Assembly (NCBI GenBank): GCA_903832055.1
Contig: CAILAC010000010.1
Location: 124,001 to 188,000 of the forward strand
Direction of reading: 5' to 3'
Length of the DNA: 64,000 nt
From: an uncultured Acidobacteriota bacterium
GTDB lineage: Bacteria; Acidobacteriota; Terriglobia; Terriglobales; Acidobacteriaceae
Part shown: in pieces, positions 34,363 to 43,342 of the stretch
Layout: every line of letters begins with the position of its first letter
Position numbering within the stretch: the first letter of the stretch is position 1
Notes under the pieces: model-generated
Database searches by the model: none
Seen by the model: only the letters and a program-made list of their open reading frames with translations
Told to the model about the DNA's origin: nothing
Made by a program: the position numbers and the translations under genes

Positions 34363-35064
34363 ATGGACTGGCAGGCACTCCTCCTCACCCTCAAACTCGC
34401 CACCATCACCACCGCGATCCTCCTCCTGCTCGCCATCCCCCTCGCTGCCTGGCTCGCCCTCACCACTTCCCGCCTCCGCGCTCCCATCCAGGCCCTCACC
34501 TCCCTTCCGCTCGTTCTGCCCCCCACCGTACTCGGCTTTTATCTGCTTGTCCTTTTAGGCCCGCTCACCCCCATCGGACGCATCATCGCCAGCCTTCTCG
34601 GCCACCCGCTGGCTTTTTCCTTTGCAGGATTGGTCGTTGGTTCAGTCATCTACAGCCTTCCCTTCGCCGTCCAGCCCATCGTCGCCGGGTTCTCCGCCAT
34701 TGACTCATCGCTCACCGACGCCGCGCGCCTGCTCGGCGCCAGCCCACTCCGTCTCGCCCGCACCATCCTCGTCCCGCTCGCAGCCCGTTCCATCCTCGCC
34801 GCAGCCATCCTCAGTTTTCTCCACACACTCGGCGAATTCGGCGTAGTCCTCATGCTCGGCGGCGACATTCCCGGCTCCACCCGCACTCTCTCCATCGTGC
34901 TCTTCAACCAGGTCGAGGGCTTTGACTATACCGCGGCCAATCGCACCGCCGCCATGCTGCTGATCTTCTGCGTCGTCGCTCTCATCGCGGTCTACGCCCG
35001 CCCGCAAACTCTCTTCGGCGGCACCAATGCCTCTCCCGCAGCAACGGGAGACCGCAATGGTTGA
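34363..35064 (+). CDS. modB: molybdate ABC transporter permease ModB
   Basis: ModB is the inner-membrane permease. The 233-residue protein has five or six hydrophobic segments, LPLVLPPTVLGFYLLVLLG in the middle, and the EAA-loop pattern near residues 118-136 (IDSSLTDAARLLGASPLRLARTILVPLA, in part). The end LFNQVEGFDYTAANRTA is common in ModB. It overlaps modC by eight bases. Confidence 0.95.
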   Translation: MDWQALLLTLKLATITTAILLLLAIPLAAWLALTTSRLRAPIQALTSLPLVLPPTVLGFYLLVLLGPLTPIGRIIASLLGHPLAFSFAGLVVGSVIYSLPFAVQPIVAGFSAIDSSLTDAARLLGASPLRLARTILVPLAARSILAAAILSFLHTLGEFGVVLMLGGDIPGSTRTLSIVLFNQVEGFDYTAANRTAAMLLIFCVVALIAVYARPQTLFGGTNASPAATGDRNG

Positions 35065-35782
35065 ATTGCAACTCAACGCCCAGCGCGGCAGCTTCCATCT
35101 CCAGATCAACTGCACGCTCTCCGCCCCCTGGACCGTCATCTTCGGACCATCCGGCGCGGGCAAAAGCACCCTGCTTCGCTTGATCGCTGGCCTCGAAATA
35201 CCCGACTCCGGGAGAATCGTCCTCGATGGCAAAGTCATCACCGACACCCGCGGGCGCGTCCAACTGCTTCCCGGCCCACTTTCCAGCCAACGCGGTGTCG
35301 GCCTCGTTGCCCAGCAACCGGCTCTCTTCCCTCACCAGACCGTGAGCGCCAACGTCGCCTACGGCCTGGCTCACCTCGCCCAGCTCGACCAGCAAACCCG
35401 CCGCCAGCGTGTCACGGCCATGCTGGAACTCGTAGGCGCCGCGCAGTTGGCCAACCGCAGTCCCCGCGCCCTCTCCGGCGGCGAAGCACAGCGCGTCTCC
35501 CTGGCCCGGGCCCTCGCGCCCATGCCCAGCCTCCTGCTCCTCGACGAACCCCTCTCCGCCCTCGACGCCGGTGCCCGCGACCAGATTCTCACCCGCCTTC
35601 AAACCTGGCTCGCCGATCAGAAAATTCAAACCATCCTCGTCACCCATGACGCCGCTGACGCCCTCGCCACCGAGGCAGAGGTCGCCCTACTCCAAGAAGG
35701 CACCCTCGCCGCGCTCGGTCCCGCCAGCCATGTCCTTGCCGCCGAACGCATCCGCCTGCTCACTCGACTGCGAGCCCGCTAG
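35057..35782 (+). CDS. modC: molybdate ABC transporter ATPase ModC
   Basis: ModC energises uptake. The ATG at 35057 (MVELQLNAQRG) has GGGAGA upstream. Walker A is GPSGAGKST, the signature is LSGGEAQRVSLARAL and Walker B is LLLLDEPLSALD, with the H-loop in VTHDAADALA. At about 241 residues it ends after the nucleotide-binding domain; the usual C-terminal MOP/TOBE molybdate-sensing domains of ModC are absent. Its stop overlaps the convergent murB stop by four bases (CTAG). Confidence 0.94.
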   Translation: MVELQLNAQRGSFHLQINCTLSAPWTVIFGPSGAGKSTLLRLIAGLEIPDSGRIVLDGKVITDTRGRVQLLPGPLSSQRGVGLVAQQPALFPHQTVSANVAYGLAHLAQLDQQTRRQRVTAMLELVGAAQLANRSPRALSGGEAQRVSLARALAPMPSLLLLDEPLSALDAGARDQILTRLQTWLADQKIQTILVTHDAADALATEAEVALLQEGTLAALGPASHVLAAERIRLLTRLRAR

Positions 35783-36813
35783 AATCCCAGCAAGACCGGC
35801 TCCATCGTCAGAGAGACTCTGAACTGCGCTCCTACACGCTCCACTATGAAGTCACGCAACGCCAAAATCTCCCCCGCCGTGGCCCCGCCCAGATTCACCA
35901 GCGCCAGGGTGTGTCGGGAAGAAATACCGGCCCGCCCAAGCTGAAAGCCCTTTTCGAATCCCGCCCGCTCAATCAACCAGGCTGCCGGTAGCTTCACCAG
36001 CCCTTCTGCTGCGGGATAAATCGGCGGTCGCGCTCCAGCCCGAGCCGTAATTTCATCCAACATAGACTCATCGACAATCGGGTTCTTGAAGAAGCTCCCC
36101 GCGCTCCGGCAATCCGCGTCGCCCTCCACCAGCAGCATCCCCTTCGACTGCCGAATCCGCCGCACTGCCGCCGCAACCTCAGCCAGATTCGGCTGCGAAC
36201 CCGCCGGAAACACCCTCAGCAAATCCGCGTAGCGCAGATTGGCAGCGCCGCCGGGCCTCAATCGGTAGTCAACGCGCAACACCAGATACCGCCCCTTCGC
36301 CGATGAGTTAAACAGGCTCTGCCGATAGGTAAAGCCGCACTCGGCCGCCTCCATTTCCCTGAAGCCAAGCGTCTCCAGGTCCAGAACCCGTACCCGTGCA
36401 ATGCTCTCTGCAACCTCCTGCCCATAAGCGCCGACATTCTGCACCGGCGTCCCACCAACCGTCCCCGGAATCCCCGCCAGGCATTCAATCCCCGCACAGC
36501 AATCCATCACCGTCCGCTGCACAAAGCCGTCCCATTCCTCACCGGCGCCCACGCTGTACACCCACGCATTTACCCCGGGCACAACCTCAATCCCTTTGAT
36601 TGCAACCCGCAACACCAATCCATCAAAGCCAGCATCAGCAACCAGCAGATTGCTGCCGCCGCCCAGCACGAAAAGGCGCAGCGAACGCTCCCGCGCCCAC
36701 CGCACTGCTTCCAGCACTTCCGTCTCGTCGGCTGCTTCAACAAACCACCGCGCCGGCCCCCCAATCCCAAAGGTCGTCAGCGGAGCCAGCGGCACGTTTT
36801 CCTGAATCTTCAT
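35779..36813 (-). CDS. murB: UDP-N-acetylenolpyruvoylglucosamine reductase MurB
   Basis: MurB makes UDP-MurNAc for peptidoglycan. The ATG at 36813 (MKIQENVPLAPLTTFGIGG) has ACGGGA upstream and gives 344 residues; the longer frame to 36927 is rejected. The FAD domain has FVLGGGSNLLVAD and GIECLAGIPGTVGGTPVQNVGAYGQE (in part). The C-terminal domain has the catalytic serine in ADCRSAGSFFKNP. It looks like a type I MurB. Confidence 0.96.
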   Translation of the reverse strand: MKIQENVPLAPLTTFGIGGPARWFVEAADETEVLEAVRWARERSLRLFVLGGGSNLLVADAGFDGLVLRVAIKGIEVVPGVNAWVYSVGAGEEWDGFVQRTVMDCCAGIECLAGIPGTVGGTPVQNVGAYGQEVAESIARVRVLDLETLGFREMEAAECGFTYRQSLFNSSAKGRYLVLRVDYRLRPGGAANLRYADLLRVFPAGSQPNLAEVAAAVRRIRQSKGMLLVEGDADCRSAGSFFKNPIVDESMLDEITARAGARPPIYPAAEGLVKLPAAWLIERAGFEKGFQLGRAGISSRHTLALVNLGGATAGEILALRDFIVERVGAQFRVSLTMEPVLLGF

Positions 36814-36895
36814 TCCCGTCAGCCTACAACATCGCCCTTCACAGCTCGCCGGCCGCCCACGCAAATTTAACCGGACCCGTGCTATCATCCGCCCT

Positions 36896-37912
36896 ATGTC
36901 GCCGTTCCCTCCCAAGCTCCCTCCCACGTCGATTCATCCCGGTACGATCAACCGCAGAGATTTCCTCGCCCTCGGCGCCATCACCGCTACCGCTTCCCTG
37001 CTTCCGGGCAGCGCCTTCGCCTCCGCTGGCAAAGCTGCCCCACCATCTCCCGCAACGCAACAACCTGGCTCCTTCGACTACCTCTTCATCACTGACACCC
37101 ACATTCAGCCCGAGCTGGCCGCAGCCGATGGCTGTGCCCTGGCCTTCAAAAAGGCTGCATCCCTCCATGTCGATTTCGCCATCCAGGGCGGCGACCATGT
37201 ATTCGACGCGCTCGCCGTCAATCGCAAGCGCGCCGACAGCCTCTTTGATCTCTACGCCCATACTGAACAGGCCCTGGGCCTCAAAGTCCACCACACCATC
37301 GGCAACCATGACCACTTCGGCCTCTTCACCAGCAGCGGCATAGAAGCCTCGGCTCCCGGCTACGGCAAGCAGCTCTTCCAGGAGCGCGTCGGCCCCACCT
37401 ACTACTCTTTTGACCACAAGGGCTATCACTTCGTCGTCCTCGACACCATCCAGCCCACGCCCGACCGCTCCTGGGAGGCTCGCATCGACGACACCCAGTT
37501 CGCCTGGCTGCAAACCGACCTCGCCAAAATCCCCGCAGGTACGCCCGTCATCGTCACCGCCCACGTCCCGCTGGCATCCGGCATCGCTTCCTACGGCCCG
37601 TCAAATCCGCGCTCCGCCGCCGTCGAGGCCCCCAGCCATCCACAAATGATCGTCGCCAACGCCAACATCGTCATCGACGAACTGCAAAAGCACAATACCC
37701 TCGCCGTCTTTCAGGGCCACACCCACGTCAACGAGGTCGTCCGCTTCCGCGGCATCCCCTACATCACCGGCGGAGCCGTCTGCGGCAACTGGTGGCACGG
37801 CACCCGCTTCGGCATCCCCGAGGGCTTCACCGTCGTCAGCCTGCGCAACGGCAAACTCGACTGGCGCTATGAAACCTACGGCTTCAAATCCATTGATCCG
37901 CAAAACACCTGA
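36896..37912 (+). CDS. Tat-exported calcineurin-like metallophosphoesterase
   Basis: Residues 19-40 have a Tat signal: INRRDFLALGAITATASLLPG. The mature domain has all metallophosphoesterase motifs: D-x-H in ITDTHIQP, GGDH, GNHDHF, the single H in TAHVPL and GHTHVNE. Two metal ions would be bound by these. It hydrolyses a phosphoester; the substrate is not known. The product is probably periplasmic or membrane-attached. It stands divergent to murB, and the ATG lies 82 bases from the murB start. The 338-residue size is common for such proteins in acidobacteria. Confidence 0.86.
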   Translation: MSPFPPKLPPTSIHPGTINRRDFLALGAITATASLLPGSAFASAGKAAPPSPATQQPGSFDYLFITDTHIQPELAAADGCALAFKKAASLHVDFAIQGGDHVFDALAVNRKRADSLFDLYAHTEQALGLKVHHTIGNHDHFGLFTSSGIEASAPGYGKQLFQERVGPTYYSFDHKGYHFVVLDTIQPTPDRSWEARIDDTQFAWLQTDLAKIPAGTPVIVTAHVPLASGIASYGPSNPRSAAVEAPSHPQMIVANANIVIDELQKHNTLAVFQGHTHVNEVVRFRGIPYITGGAVCGNWWHGTRFGIPEGFTVVSLRNGKLDWRYETYGFKSIDPQNT

Positions 37913-38312
37913 TTCCAGTTCACTTACATCAACCGCCAGCCATGTCCAACTCCATCCACCCTGCCCCGGCATCGCAAAAATGCCGTTTGCGTACAATTAA
38001 GCCCCGGCGGCATACACTGGAAAAGAATTGGCCCTCGGCAACTTCCTCAGCCCGTCGGTTCCACGACGATCCAGCAAGAAAGCACCAGATAAACGCACAA
38101 AATACACCACTTTTCAGCCAGGTAACCACCTGATAAACCATTCAAAACACATGATTTATCGTGAATTTCTTCAAAAAACACCCACCCCCCCTTTTGCGGT
38201 GCCAAGCCCGATTTGCCCAACTACTCCGTCAGATTTCAGCAGAAAAAATGCGGCCCGAAGAGAATCCCGATAGAATGAACTAGCAGGCAACTTTCAACTG
38301 CCGGAGGCACGT
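37913..38312. other. 400-base gap before the bacilliredoxin gene
   Basis: No gene is supported here. A weak hairpin-like pair GATAAA/TTTATC lies near 38131-38160. TAGAAT at 38271-38276 could be the -10 of the bacilliredoxin promoter, leaving a leader of about 30 bases with GGAGG before its GTG start. The gap is clearly more AT-rich than its neighbours. Confidence 0.45.
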
Positions 38313-38738
38313 GTGTACCCAGAAATTATGGTCATCCCGATGCGCGAAGAACTGACCCGCGCTGGCATTCAAGAAGCACGCGATGCTGCAGAAGTAGACG
38401 CAGCCCTCGCCAAGCCAGGCACCACCATGCTCGTCGTCAACTCCATCTGTGGCTGCGCCGCAGGCAAGATGCGTCCCGGCGTGCGCATGGCCATCACCCA
38501 CACCACCCTGCCCGACCAGAGCATCACGGTCTTCGCCGGACAGGACCGCGAAGCCACCGAGCGCGCCCGCTCCTACTTCCAGGGGCAGCCACCAACCTCC
38601 CCGGCCATCGCCATCCTCCGCGACGGCAAGCTCGTCTATCTCATGCAGCGCTACATCATCGAATCCAGCACCGCCCCCCAGATCGCCGGCGAACTCGCCC
38701 GCGCCTTCGACGAACTCTGCGCCAAGGCGACTGCTTAG
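38313..38738 (+). CDS. bacilliredoxin (BrxA/BrxB family)
   Basis: Bacilliredoxins remove bacillithiol from mixed disulfides. The 141-residue protein has the family motif CGC in VVNSICGCAAGKMRPG at residues about 47-49, plus an N-terminal YPEIMVIPMREELT and the C-terminal YFQGQPPTSPAIAILRDGKLVYLMQRY (in part). The start is GTG with CCGGAGG upstream. The CGC active site is the YphP/YqiW type. Acidobacteria are among groups reported to use bacillithiol, so the context fits. A strong terminator follows. Confidence 0.9.
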   Translation: MYPEIMVIPMREELTRAGIQEARDAAEVDAALAKPGTTMLVVNSICGCAAGKMRPGVRMAITHTTLPDQSITVFAGQDREATERARSYFQGQPPTSPAIAILRDGKLVYLMQRYIIESSTAPQIAGELARAFDELCAKATA

Positions 38739-38761
38739 AATTTCCGCTTCAAACACAACAA

Positions 38762-38790
38762 AAACGGCCTCCCCATTGGGGAGGCCGTTT
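38762..38790. terminator. intrinsic terminator between bacilliredoxin and APC permease
   Basis: AAACGGCCTCCCC (38762-38774) is perfectly complementary to GGGGAGGCCGTTT (38778-38790) around ATT. The T-rich end serves the plus-strand gene, and A/T flanks make it usable in both directions, matching convergent genes. Confidence 0.9.
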
Positions 38791-38810
38791 CACTTTCAGC
38801 TCAAGCGCTT

Positions 38811-40349
38811 TCAGTCGCCTTCCGAACCAGCCGGAAGTGCCTGCACCTTGCTGTGCTTCACCGAGTAGCCAAAGTAGATGACCAGCCCGACCAGCAGCCA
38901 AACAATCATCACCGTCCAGGTGACGAGCGAGAGGCGCGACATCAGATACAGTGCCGACACAATGCCAAGAATCGGCACCAGCGGCACCAACGGCGTTTTG
39001 AATGGGCGCTCCATCTTGGGATGGCGCACCCGAAGAATCCACACACCGGCGCAGACGATAGTAAACGCCAGCAGCGTGCCGATATTCACCAGTTGAGACA
39101 GCACGTCAATATTGAAGACCGCTGGCATAATGGCTGCAAAAGCACCGAAGACGATGGTCGTGATCCACGGCGTGCGGAATTTCGGATGGATTGCAGAAGC
39201 CCACTTCGGAAGCAGCCCGTCCTTGGACATCGAATAAAAGACCCGCGACTGGCCAAGCAGCATCACCAGCATGACCGTTGCGAGGCCAAAGACAGCACCG
39301 ATCTTCACCAGAATGGAGCCCCAGCCAACACCCGTCGCATCAATCGCCAACGCCACCGGCGCTGAAACATTCAGCGTCTTGTAGCTGACCAAACCGGTAA
39401 GCACAAGCGAAACAAGAATGTAGAGAACCGTGCAGACCACCAGCGATCCGAGAATGCCGATCGGCATATCCCGCTGCGGATTCTTGGCCTCCTGCGCTGC
39501 AGTTGAAACAGCATCGAATCCGATATAGGCAAAGAAGATCGAAGCGGCCGCAGTTGGAATACCGCCAAATCCGAAGTTTCCGTGCCCATCCGATGGCGGA
39601 ATGAAGGGGTGCCAATTCGCGTGGGCCACCGCAGGATGCGTGAACAGGAAATAGCCGCCAAGGACCAGAAAGACGCCAACGATCCCAAGCTTGACGATTA
39701 CGATCGCGGAGTTGAAGTTGGCCGATTCCTTGATTCCGACCACGAGAATAGTCGTCACAACCATCACGATCAGCACGGCAACCAGGTTGAAGAGGCCAGT
39801 AATGTGCTGCAGACCCACATCGCTGACGCCCGGTGGTAGTGACGCCTTTTCAATCCAGATACCTTGATACTTCACCAGAATGTTACCGGTAGTCGTGGTC
39901 AGCGCAGGCGGGATCACAATCCCAATCTGCTGCATCAGGCTGTTGAAGTAGCCAGCCCACCCCGACGCCACAGTCGCCGCGCCAAAGGCGTATTCAAGGC
40001 AAAGATCCCAGCCGATGATCCACGCCACAAGCTCACCAAGGGTCGCGTAGCCGTATGTATAAGCTGACCCGGCAATCGGAATGATCGAGGCGAACTCAGC
40101 GTAGCAGAGGCCTGCAAACGCGCAGGTGAAGCCCGCCAGCACGAAGCTGAGAGCGACGGCAGGGCCCGCGTGAAGTGCGGCCGCCTGGCCGGTAAGCGTA
40201 AAAATACCTGCTCCGATGACCGCACCGATACCGAGCGTGATCAGGTTCAAGGCGCTGAGCGACCGCTTTAGTGTGTGCTCGCCCTGTTCAGCTGCTTCTT
40301 GTGACAGCATCGACATCGGTTTAATGCGTAATAGCTTTGGCATGGACAT
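38811..40349 (-). CDS. APC-superfamily amino acid permease (CAT/YfnA-like)
   Basis: A 512-residue polytopic transporter with about 12 to 14 membrane segments. The N-terminal signature is LNLITLGIGAVIGAGIFTLTGQAA and SFVLAGFTCAFAGLCYAEFAS, and the conserved FFAYIGFDAVSTAAQEAKNPQRDMPIGILG (in part) is in the middle. This is the cationic amino acid transporter branch. The ATG at 40349 is preferred, with AGGAGG a little far upstream; a GTG at 40361 is too close to it. Substrate cannot be named from sequence. Confidence 0.9.
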   Translation of the reverse strand: MSMPKLLRIKPMSMLSQEAAEQGEHTLKRSLSALNLITLGIGAVIGAGIFTLTGQAAALHAGPAVALSFVLAGFTCAFAGLCYAEFASIIPIAGSAYTYGYATLGELVAWIIGWDLCLEYAFGAATVASGWAGYFNSLMQQIGIVIPPALTTTTGNILVKYQGIWIEKASLPPGVSDVGLQHITGLFNLVAVLIVMVVTTILVVGIKESANFNSAIVIVKLGIVGVFLVLGGYFLFTHPAVAHANWHPFIPPSDGHGNFGFGGIPTAAASIFFAYIGFDAVSTAAQEAKNPQRDMPIGILGSLVVCTVLYILVSLVLTGLVSYKTLNVSAPVALAIDATGVGWGSILVKIGAVFGLATVMLVMLLGQSRVFYSMSKDGLLPKWASAIHPKFRTPWITTIVFGAFAAIMPAVFNIDVLSQLVNIGTLLAFTIVCAGVWILRVRHPKMERPFKTPLVPLVPILGIVSALYLMSRLSLVTWTVMIVWLLVGLVIYFGYSVKHSKVQALPAGSEGD

Positions 40350-40431
40350 GGATGAGGGCACTCCTCCTCAGTGGTTGATTTCATGTTGAATACAGCTGCG
40401 ACAAACCGCCCGGCAACTCATCAATCTCAAG

Positions 40432-41988
40432 CTAAGCTGCCCTGGACCGTCGCGACCAGAGAAAAAATACGGGGATACCCATGAGAACGAAAATCAAACC
40501 CGGCCATGTGTACTGTGGCTTGTACCGCAATAATACGACACAAATCCAACCCGCCATCACGATGTAAAGGGCGGGAAGGAACGGGTAGCCTAGCGCCTTG
40601 TAAGGCCGGGGCTCATGCGGCCGCTTCACCCGCAGCACAAACAGGCCAACAATCGTCAGAATGTAAAACAGCAGCACCGCAAAGACAATGTAGTCCAGCA
40701 ATTGCCCATACGACCCCGAAATGCACAGAAGTGACGCCCAGATCGCCTGTACGATCAGCCCCGCCACCGGCGTCTTGTACCTGGGATGCAGCTTGCCCAC
40801 CGCCTTGAAGAACAGCCCGTCCTGGCTCATCGCGTAGTAAACCCGCGCTCCGGCCATCGTCATCCCGTTGGCACACCCAAATGTCGAAACCAGAATCGCC
40901 CCGGCCATCAGAAACGCCCCCGCCGAGCCAAAAATCTGCTCCAGCGTAGCCGTGCCCACCCGATCTTCCGCCGCAAATTGAATCCCTCGCGCCAATACCG
41001 ACGTCCCCTGCGGGTCGCCATGGAGCGGCAAAACAAGAAGATAGGCCACGGAAGCCAGCAGGAAAGCGGTCAGCACAAAGCCGGTGCCGAGAACCAGCGA
41101 GAGCGGGATATTCCGTTTGGGATTCTTCACTTCCCCGGCAGTAAAGGTGATGTTGTTCCACGCATCGGCAGAGAAAAGCGACCCCACCTGCACCACTGCG
41201 AGAATCACCAGCAGGTTCACCAGCACCGTGGGCCCGCCCGCGCCTACTTGCACCGGGTGCAGCGTGGACCAGCCGGCGTTCTTCCAGAAAGCGCTCAGGC
41301 CGTCCCCAAAATTCGCGATCCAGGCGGTCGGATTGCGCCCAATTGTGAAGCCCAGCAGAATCAGCGCGGCAAGCGAAAACCCCTTCGCGGTGGTGAAGAC
41401 GTTCTGGATGAGCGAGCCAAGGCGAACCCCGAAGATGTTGACGAACGCAAGCAGGAAGACAACGCAGATTCCGACCAGATTAGCGGTACTGACACCGATT
41501 TCCATGTTGCCCAACACCATCGGCCCCAGGTGAACCTCAGGCACATGTGCAATGTGCCAGAGCCAGTGTTTGCTCGAAATCACGGGAAAGAAGACGCCAA
41601 GGAACTTGCCAAATCCGACAGCGATTGCGGCGATAGTCCCAGTCTGAATCACCAGAAAGAGGGTCCAGCCATACAGAAAACCGCAAAGTGACCCGAGCGA
41701 CTCGCGCAGATAGACATACTGACCACCGGCTTTAGGCATCATGGCGGCCAATTCGCCATAGCTGAGGGCGCAGATGATGGTCATGACGGCCGTAATGACC
41801 CATGCAGCGAGAAAAAGCGCCGGCGAATCGGTGGTTCTGCCGATCTCAGCATCGACAAGGAAAATCCCCGAGCCGATCATCGATCCAACAACAATCGCAG
41901 TTGAACTGAAGAGTCCGAGAGACTGCACCAGCTGGGGGCTGGAGGCGGCTGAAGACTGGTGGGATTGAGATTCTGTCGGGGTCGTCAC
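40432..41988 (-). CDS. APC-superfamily amino acid permease (LAT-like)
   Basis: 518 residues with about 12 membrane segments. The start SPQLVQSLGLFSSTAIVVGSMIGSGIFLVDAEIGR (in part) and YGELAAMMPKAGGQYVYLRES match the L-type amino acid transporter branch; SADAWNNITFTAGEVKNPKRNIPLSL (in part) is its conserved middle motif. It is read in the same direction as, and 82 bases before, the permease at 38811-40349, but is a different subfamily. Substrate unknown. Confidence 0.9.
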   Translation of the reverse strand: MTTPTESQSHQSSAASSPQLVQSLGLFSSTAIVVGSMIGSGIFLVDAEIGRTTDSPALFLAAWVITAVMTIICALSYGELAAMMPKAGGQYVYLRESLGSLCGFLYGWTLFLVIQTGTIAAIAVGFGKFLGVFFPVISSKHWLWHIAHVPEVHLGPMVLGNMEIGVSTANLVGICVVFLLAFVNIFGVRLGSLIQNVFTTAKGFSLAALILLGFTIGRNPTAWIANFGDGLSAFWKNAGWSTLHPVQVGAGGPTVLVNLLVILAVVQVGSLFSADAWNNITFTAGEVKNPKRNIPLSLVLGTGFVLTAFLLASVAYLLVLPLHGDPQGTSVLARGIQFAAEDRVGTATLEQIFGSAGAFLMAGAILVSTFGCANGMTMAGARVYYAMSQDGLFFKAVGKLHPRYKTPVAGLIVQAIWASLLCISGSYGQLLDYIVFAVLLFYILTIVGLFVLRVKRPHEPRPYKALGYPFLPALYIVMAGWICVVLLRYKPQYTWPGLIFVLMGIPVFFLWSRRSRAA

Positions 41989-42041
41989 TTGGATAGGTTT
42001 TATCCCAATTGAATCAAAAAGTCTTCTGCTTTCTTCAGCAC

Positions 42042-42683
42042 CTATTTGAGAGCACGCAACCAGGCCTGCAACTCCGCCGCCGGGTCGTCTTTTTTGAAGA
42101 TTGCCGCAGCCACGGCGACCGCATCCGCACCGGCTTCAAGAATTGCCGGAGCAGTCGCGAGCGTAATTCCCGCTGCTGCCACCAGGATCGTTTCAGTCCC
42201 CGCAATTGACCGAAAGCGCTTGACGCCCTCAATTCCGATCGGCATCGCAGAAGTCTGTTTGGTCATGGTCGGAAAGATGGGACCAAACGCCACGTAATCC
42301 ACCGGACCAGACATCTCGGCCTGCAATACAGCCTCGCTGCTGGCCGAGGTACCCACGATGCGTCCAGGGCCCAGCAGTATCCGTGCATCCGCAGTGGGCA
42401 AGTCTCCAGCATCCACATGAACACCATCAAAGCCAGCTGCGAGAGCCACATCCACCCGGTCGTCGAGCACGAGTTTCACTTCGCCAGACAGCATGGCCGC
42501 TCGCAGCACCCGCGCATCAGCCAACACTTCGGCATCCGTGCCCGTCTTGTTGCGATACTCAAGCAGTCGAATGCCGGCATCAAGCATCATGCTCCCAAGC
42601 CGGTCGAGAAACTGAACCCGGCCAGCCATCGGGATGAACGAAGCATCAAGAATTGGGTAAACCTTCGGTAGCCATCTGCGCAT
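42042..42683 (-). CDS. thiE: thiamine phosphate synthase ThiE
   Basis: ThiE joins HMP-PP and thiazole-P to make thiamine phosphate. The TIM-barrel pattern is clear: YPILDASFIP, IRLLEYRNKTG, VKLVLDDRVDVALAAGFDGVHVDAGDLP (in part), VDYVAFGPIFPTMTKQ and VAAAGITLATAPAILEAGADAVAV. The pyrophosphate-binding lysine and the TKQ loop are present. The 213-residue size is typical. No other thiamine gene is nearby. No ribosome site precedes the ATG; see the -10 element upstream. Confidence 0.93.
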   Translation of the reverse strand: MRRWLPKVYPILDASFIPMAGRVQFLDRLGSMMLDAGIRLLEYRNKTGTDAEVLADARVLRAAMLSGEVKLVLDDRVDVALAAGFDGVHVDAGDLPTADARILLGPGRIVGTSASSEAVLQAEMSGPVDYVAFGPIFPTMTKQTSAMPIGIEGVKRFRSIAGTETILVAAAGITLATAPAILEAGADAVAVAAAIFKKDDPAAELQAWLRALK

Positions 42684-42689
42684 ACGTGA

Positions 42690-42695
42690 AGATTA
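42690..42695 (-). promoter_or_regulatory. -10-like element of a possibly leaderless thiE transcript
   Basis: On the minus strand TAATCT ends six bases before the thiE ATG, the same distance as at lexA and the amidase gene. There is no purine-rich ribosome site in that space. No clear -35 box is visible. Confidence 0.4.
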
Positions 42696-42718
42696 CCGGA
42701 TCAATGCTTAACTGAGGC

Positions 42719-43222
42719 TTAACTCTGGTCGGCTGAGGGCCCATAGACACCGGGTACCGGTATATTCAGCAGCCGCAGACTGACGCCCAGCTGCGCGCGA
42801 TGATGAATCTGATGGTTGAGCACCCAGTTCCGAAAGACCCGGTAGCGCGTGTCGTCGATCCAGGTTTGCCCCATGCCGATCATCTTCCAGTTGTCGTCCC
42901 ATTTGGCTGGGTCAAGTGCCACCAGCGCAGCCCGCGCCTCGGTCGATTCCCTGTCAAAACGCTCAAGAAGCGCAGCCTTGCTCGCCGCAACGTAAGGCTC
43001 GAACTTATGGTCTGCCGCAAATTCCACCTTGTCCAGGGTCAGAGTATGCAGCGCCCACTCGCAGGGAGTCTCAGCCACGTGCCCCGCCAGACGACCCAGC
43101 GTAAACGACTTGGGATGAGCCTTCCACGCCTAATCCACATCCGCCGGAATCGCATCCAGCATCTTGCGGGTTAACGCCAGTTCACGGTCAAATTCAGCAA
43201 TCAGTTCCTGTTGAAAAACCAT
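42719..43222 (-). pseudogene. DinB-family gene with one in-frame TAG
   Basis: DinB-family proteins are four-helix metal-binding proteins. A good start at 43222 (MVFQQELIAEFDREL) has GGAGG upstream, but a TAG at 43130-43132 stops it after 30 codons. The same frame continues, reading AWKAHPKSFTLGRLAGHVAE and then to a normal DinB end with LNHQIHHRAQLGVSLRLLN at 42719. The domain's His pattern is visible in both halves. One substitution would explain the stop. Either the gene is newly broken, or this is a sequencing error, or translation reads through or restarts at a GTG near 43078. Confidence 0.83.
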
Positions 43223-43342
43223 CGGCAACCTCCATTTTGTTGCCAGGCCAGCATACAACGAAGAGAAGGAGAAAGGCGAACAAAAAGCGATAATTGGCAA
43301 AATCTGACCTGACTCCAAAATCCTACTGTGCGTTTGTCCAGT

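Noticed and set aside
34705-35647. Long GC-rich minus-strand frames opposite modB and modC
   Set aside because: They lack family motifs, are low in complexity (many Gly, Glu, Ala), and lie opposite genes with clear domains. They arise from codon bias of the modB and modC frames.
38120-38170. GATAAA/TTTATC pair as an operator of the bacilliredoxin gene
   Set aside because: The arms are only six bases in an AT-rich gap, so chance is likely.
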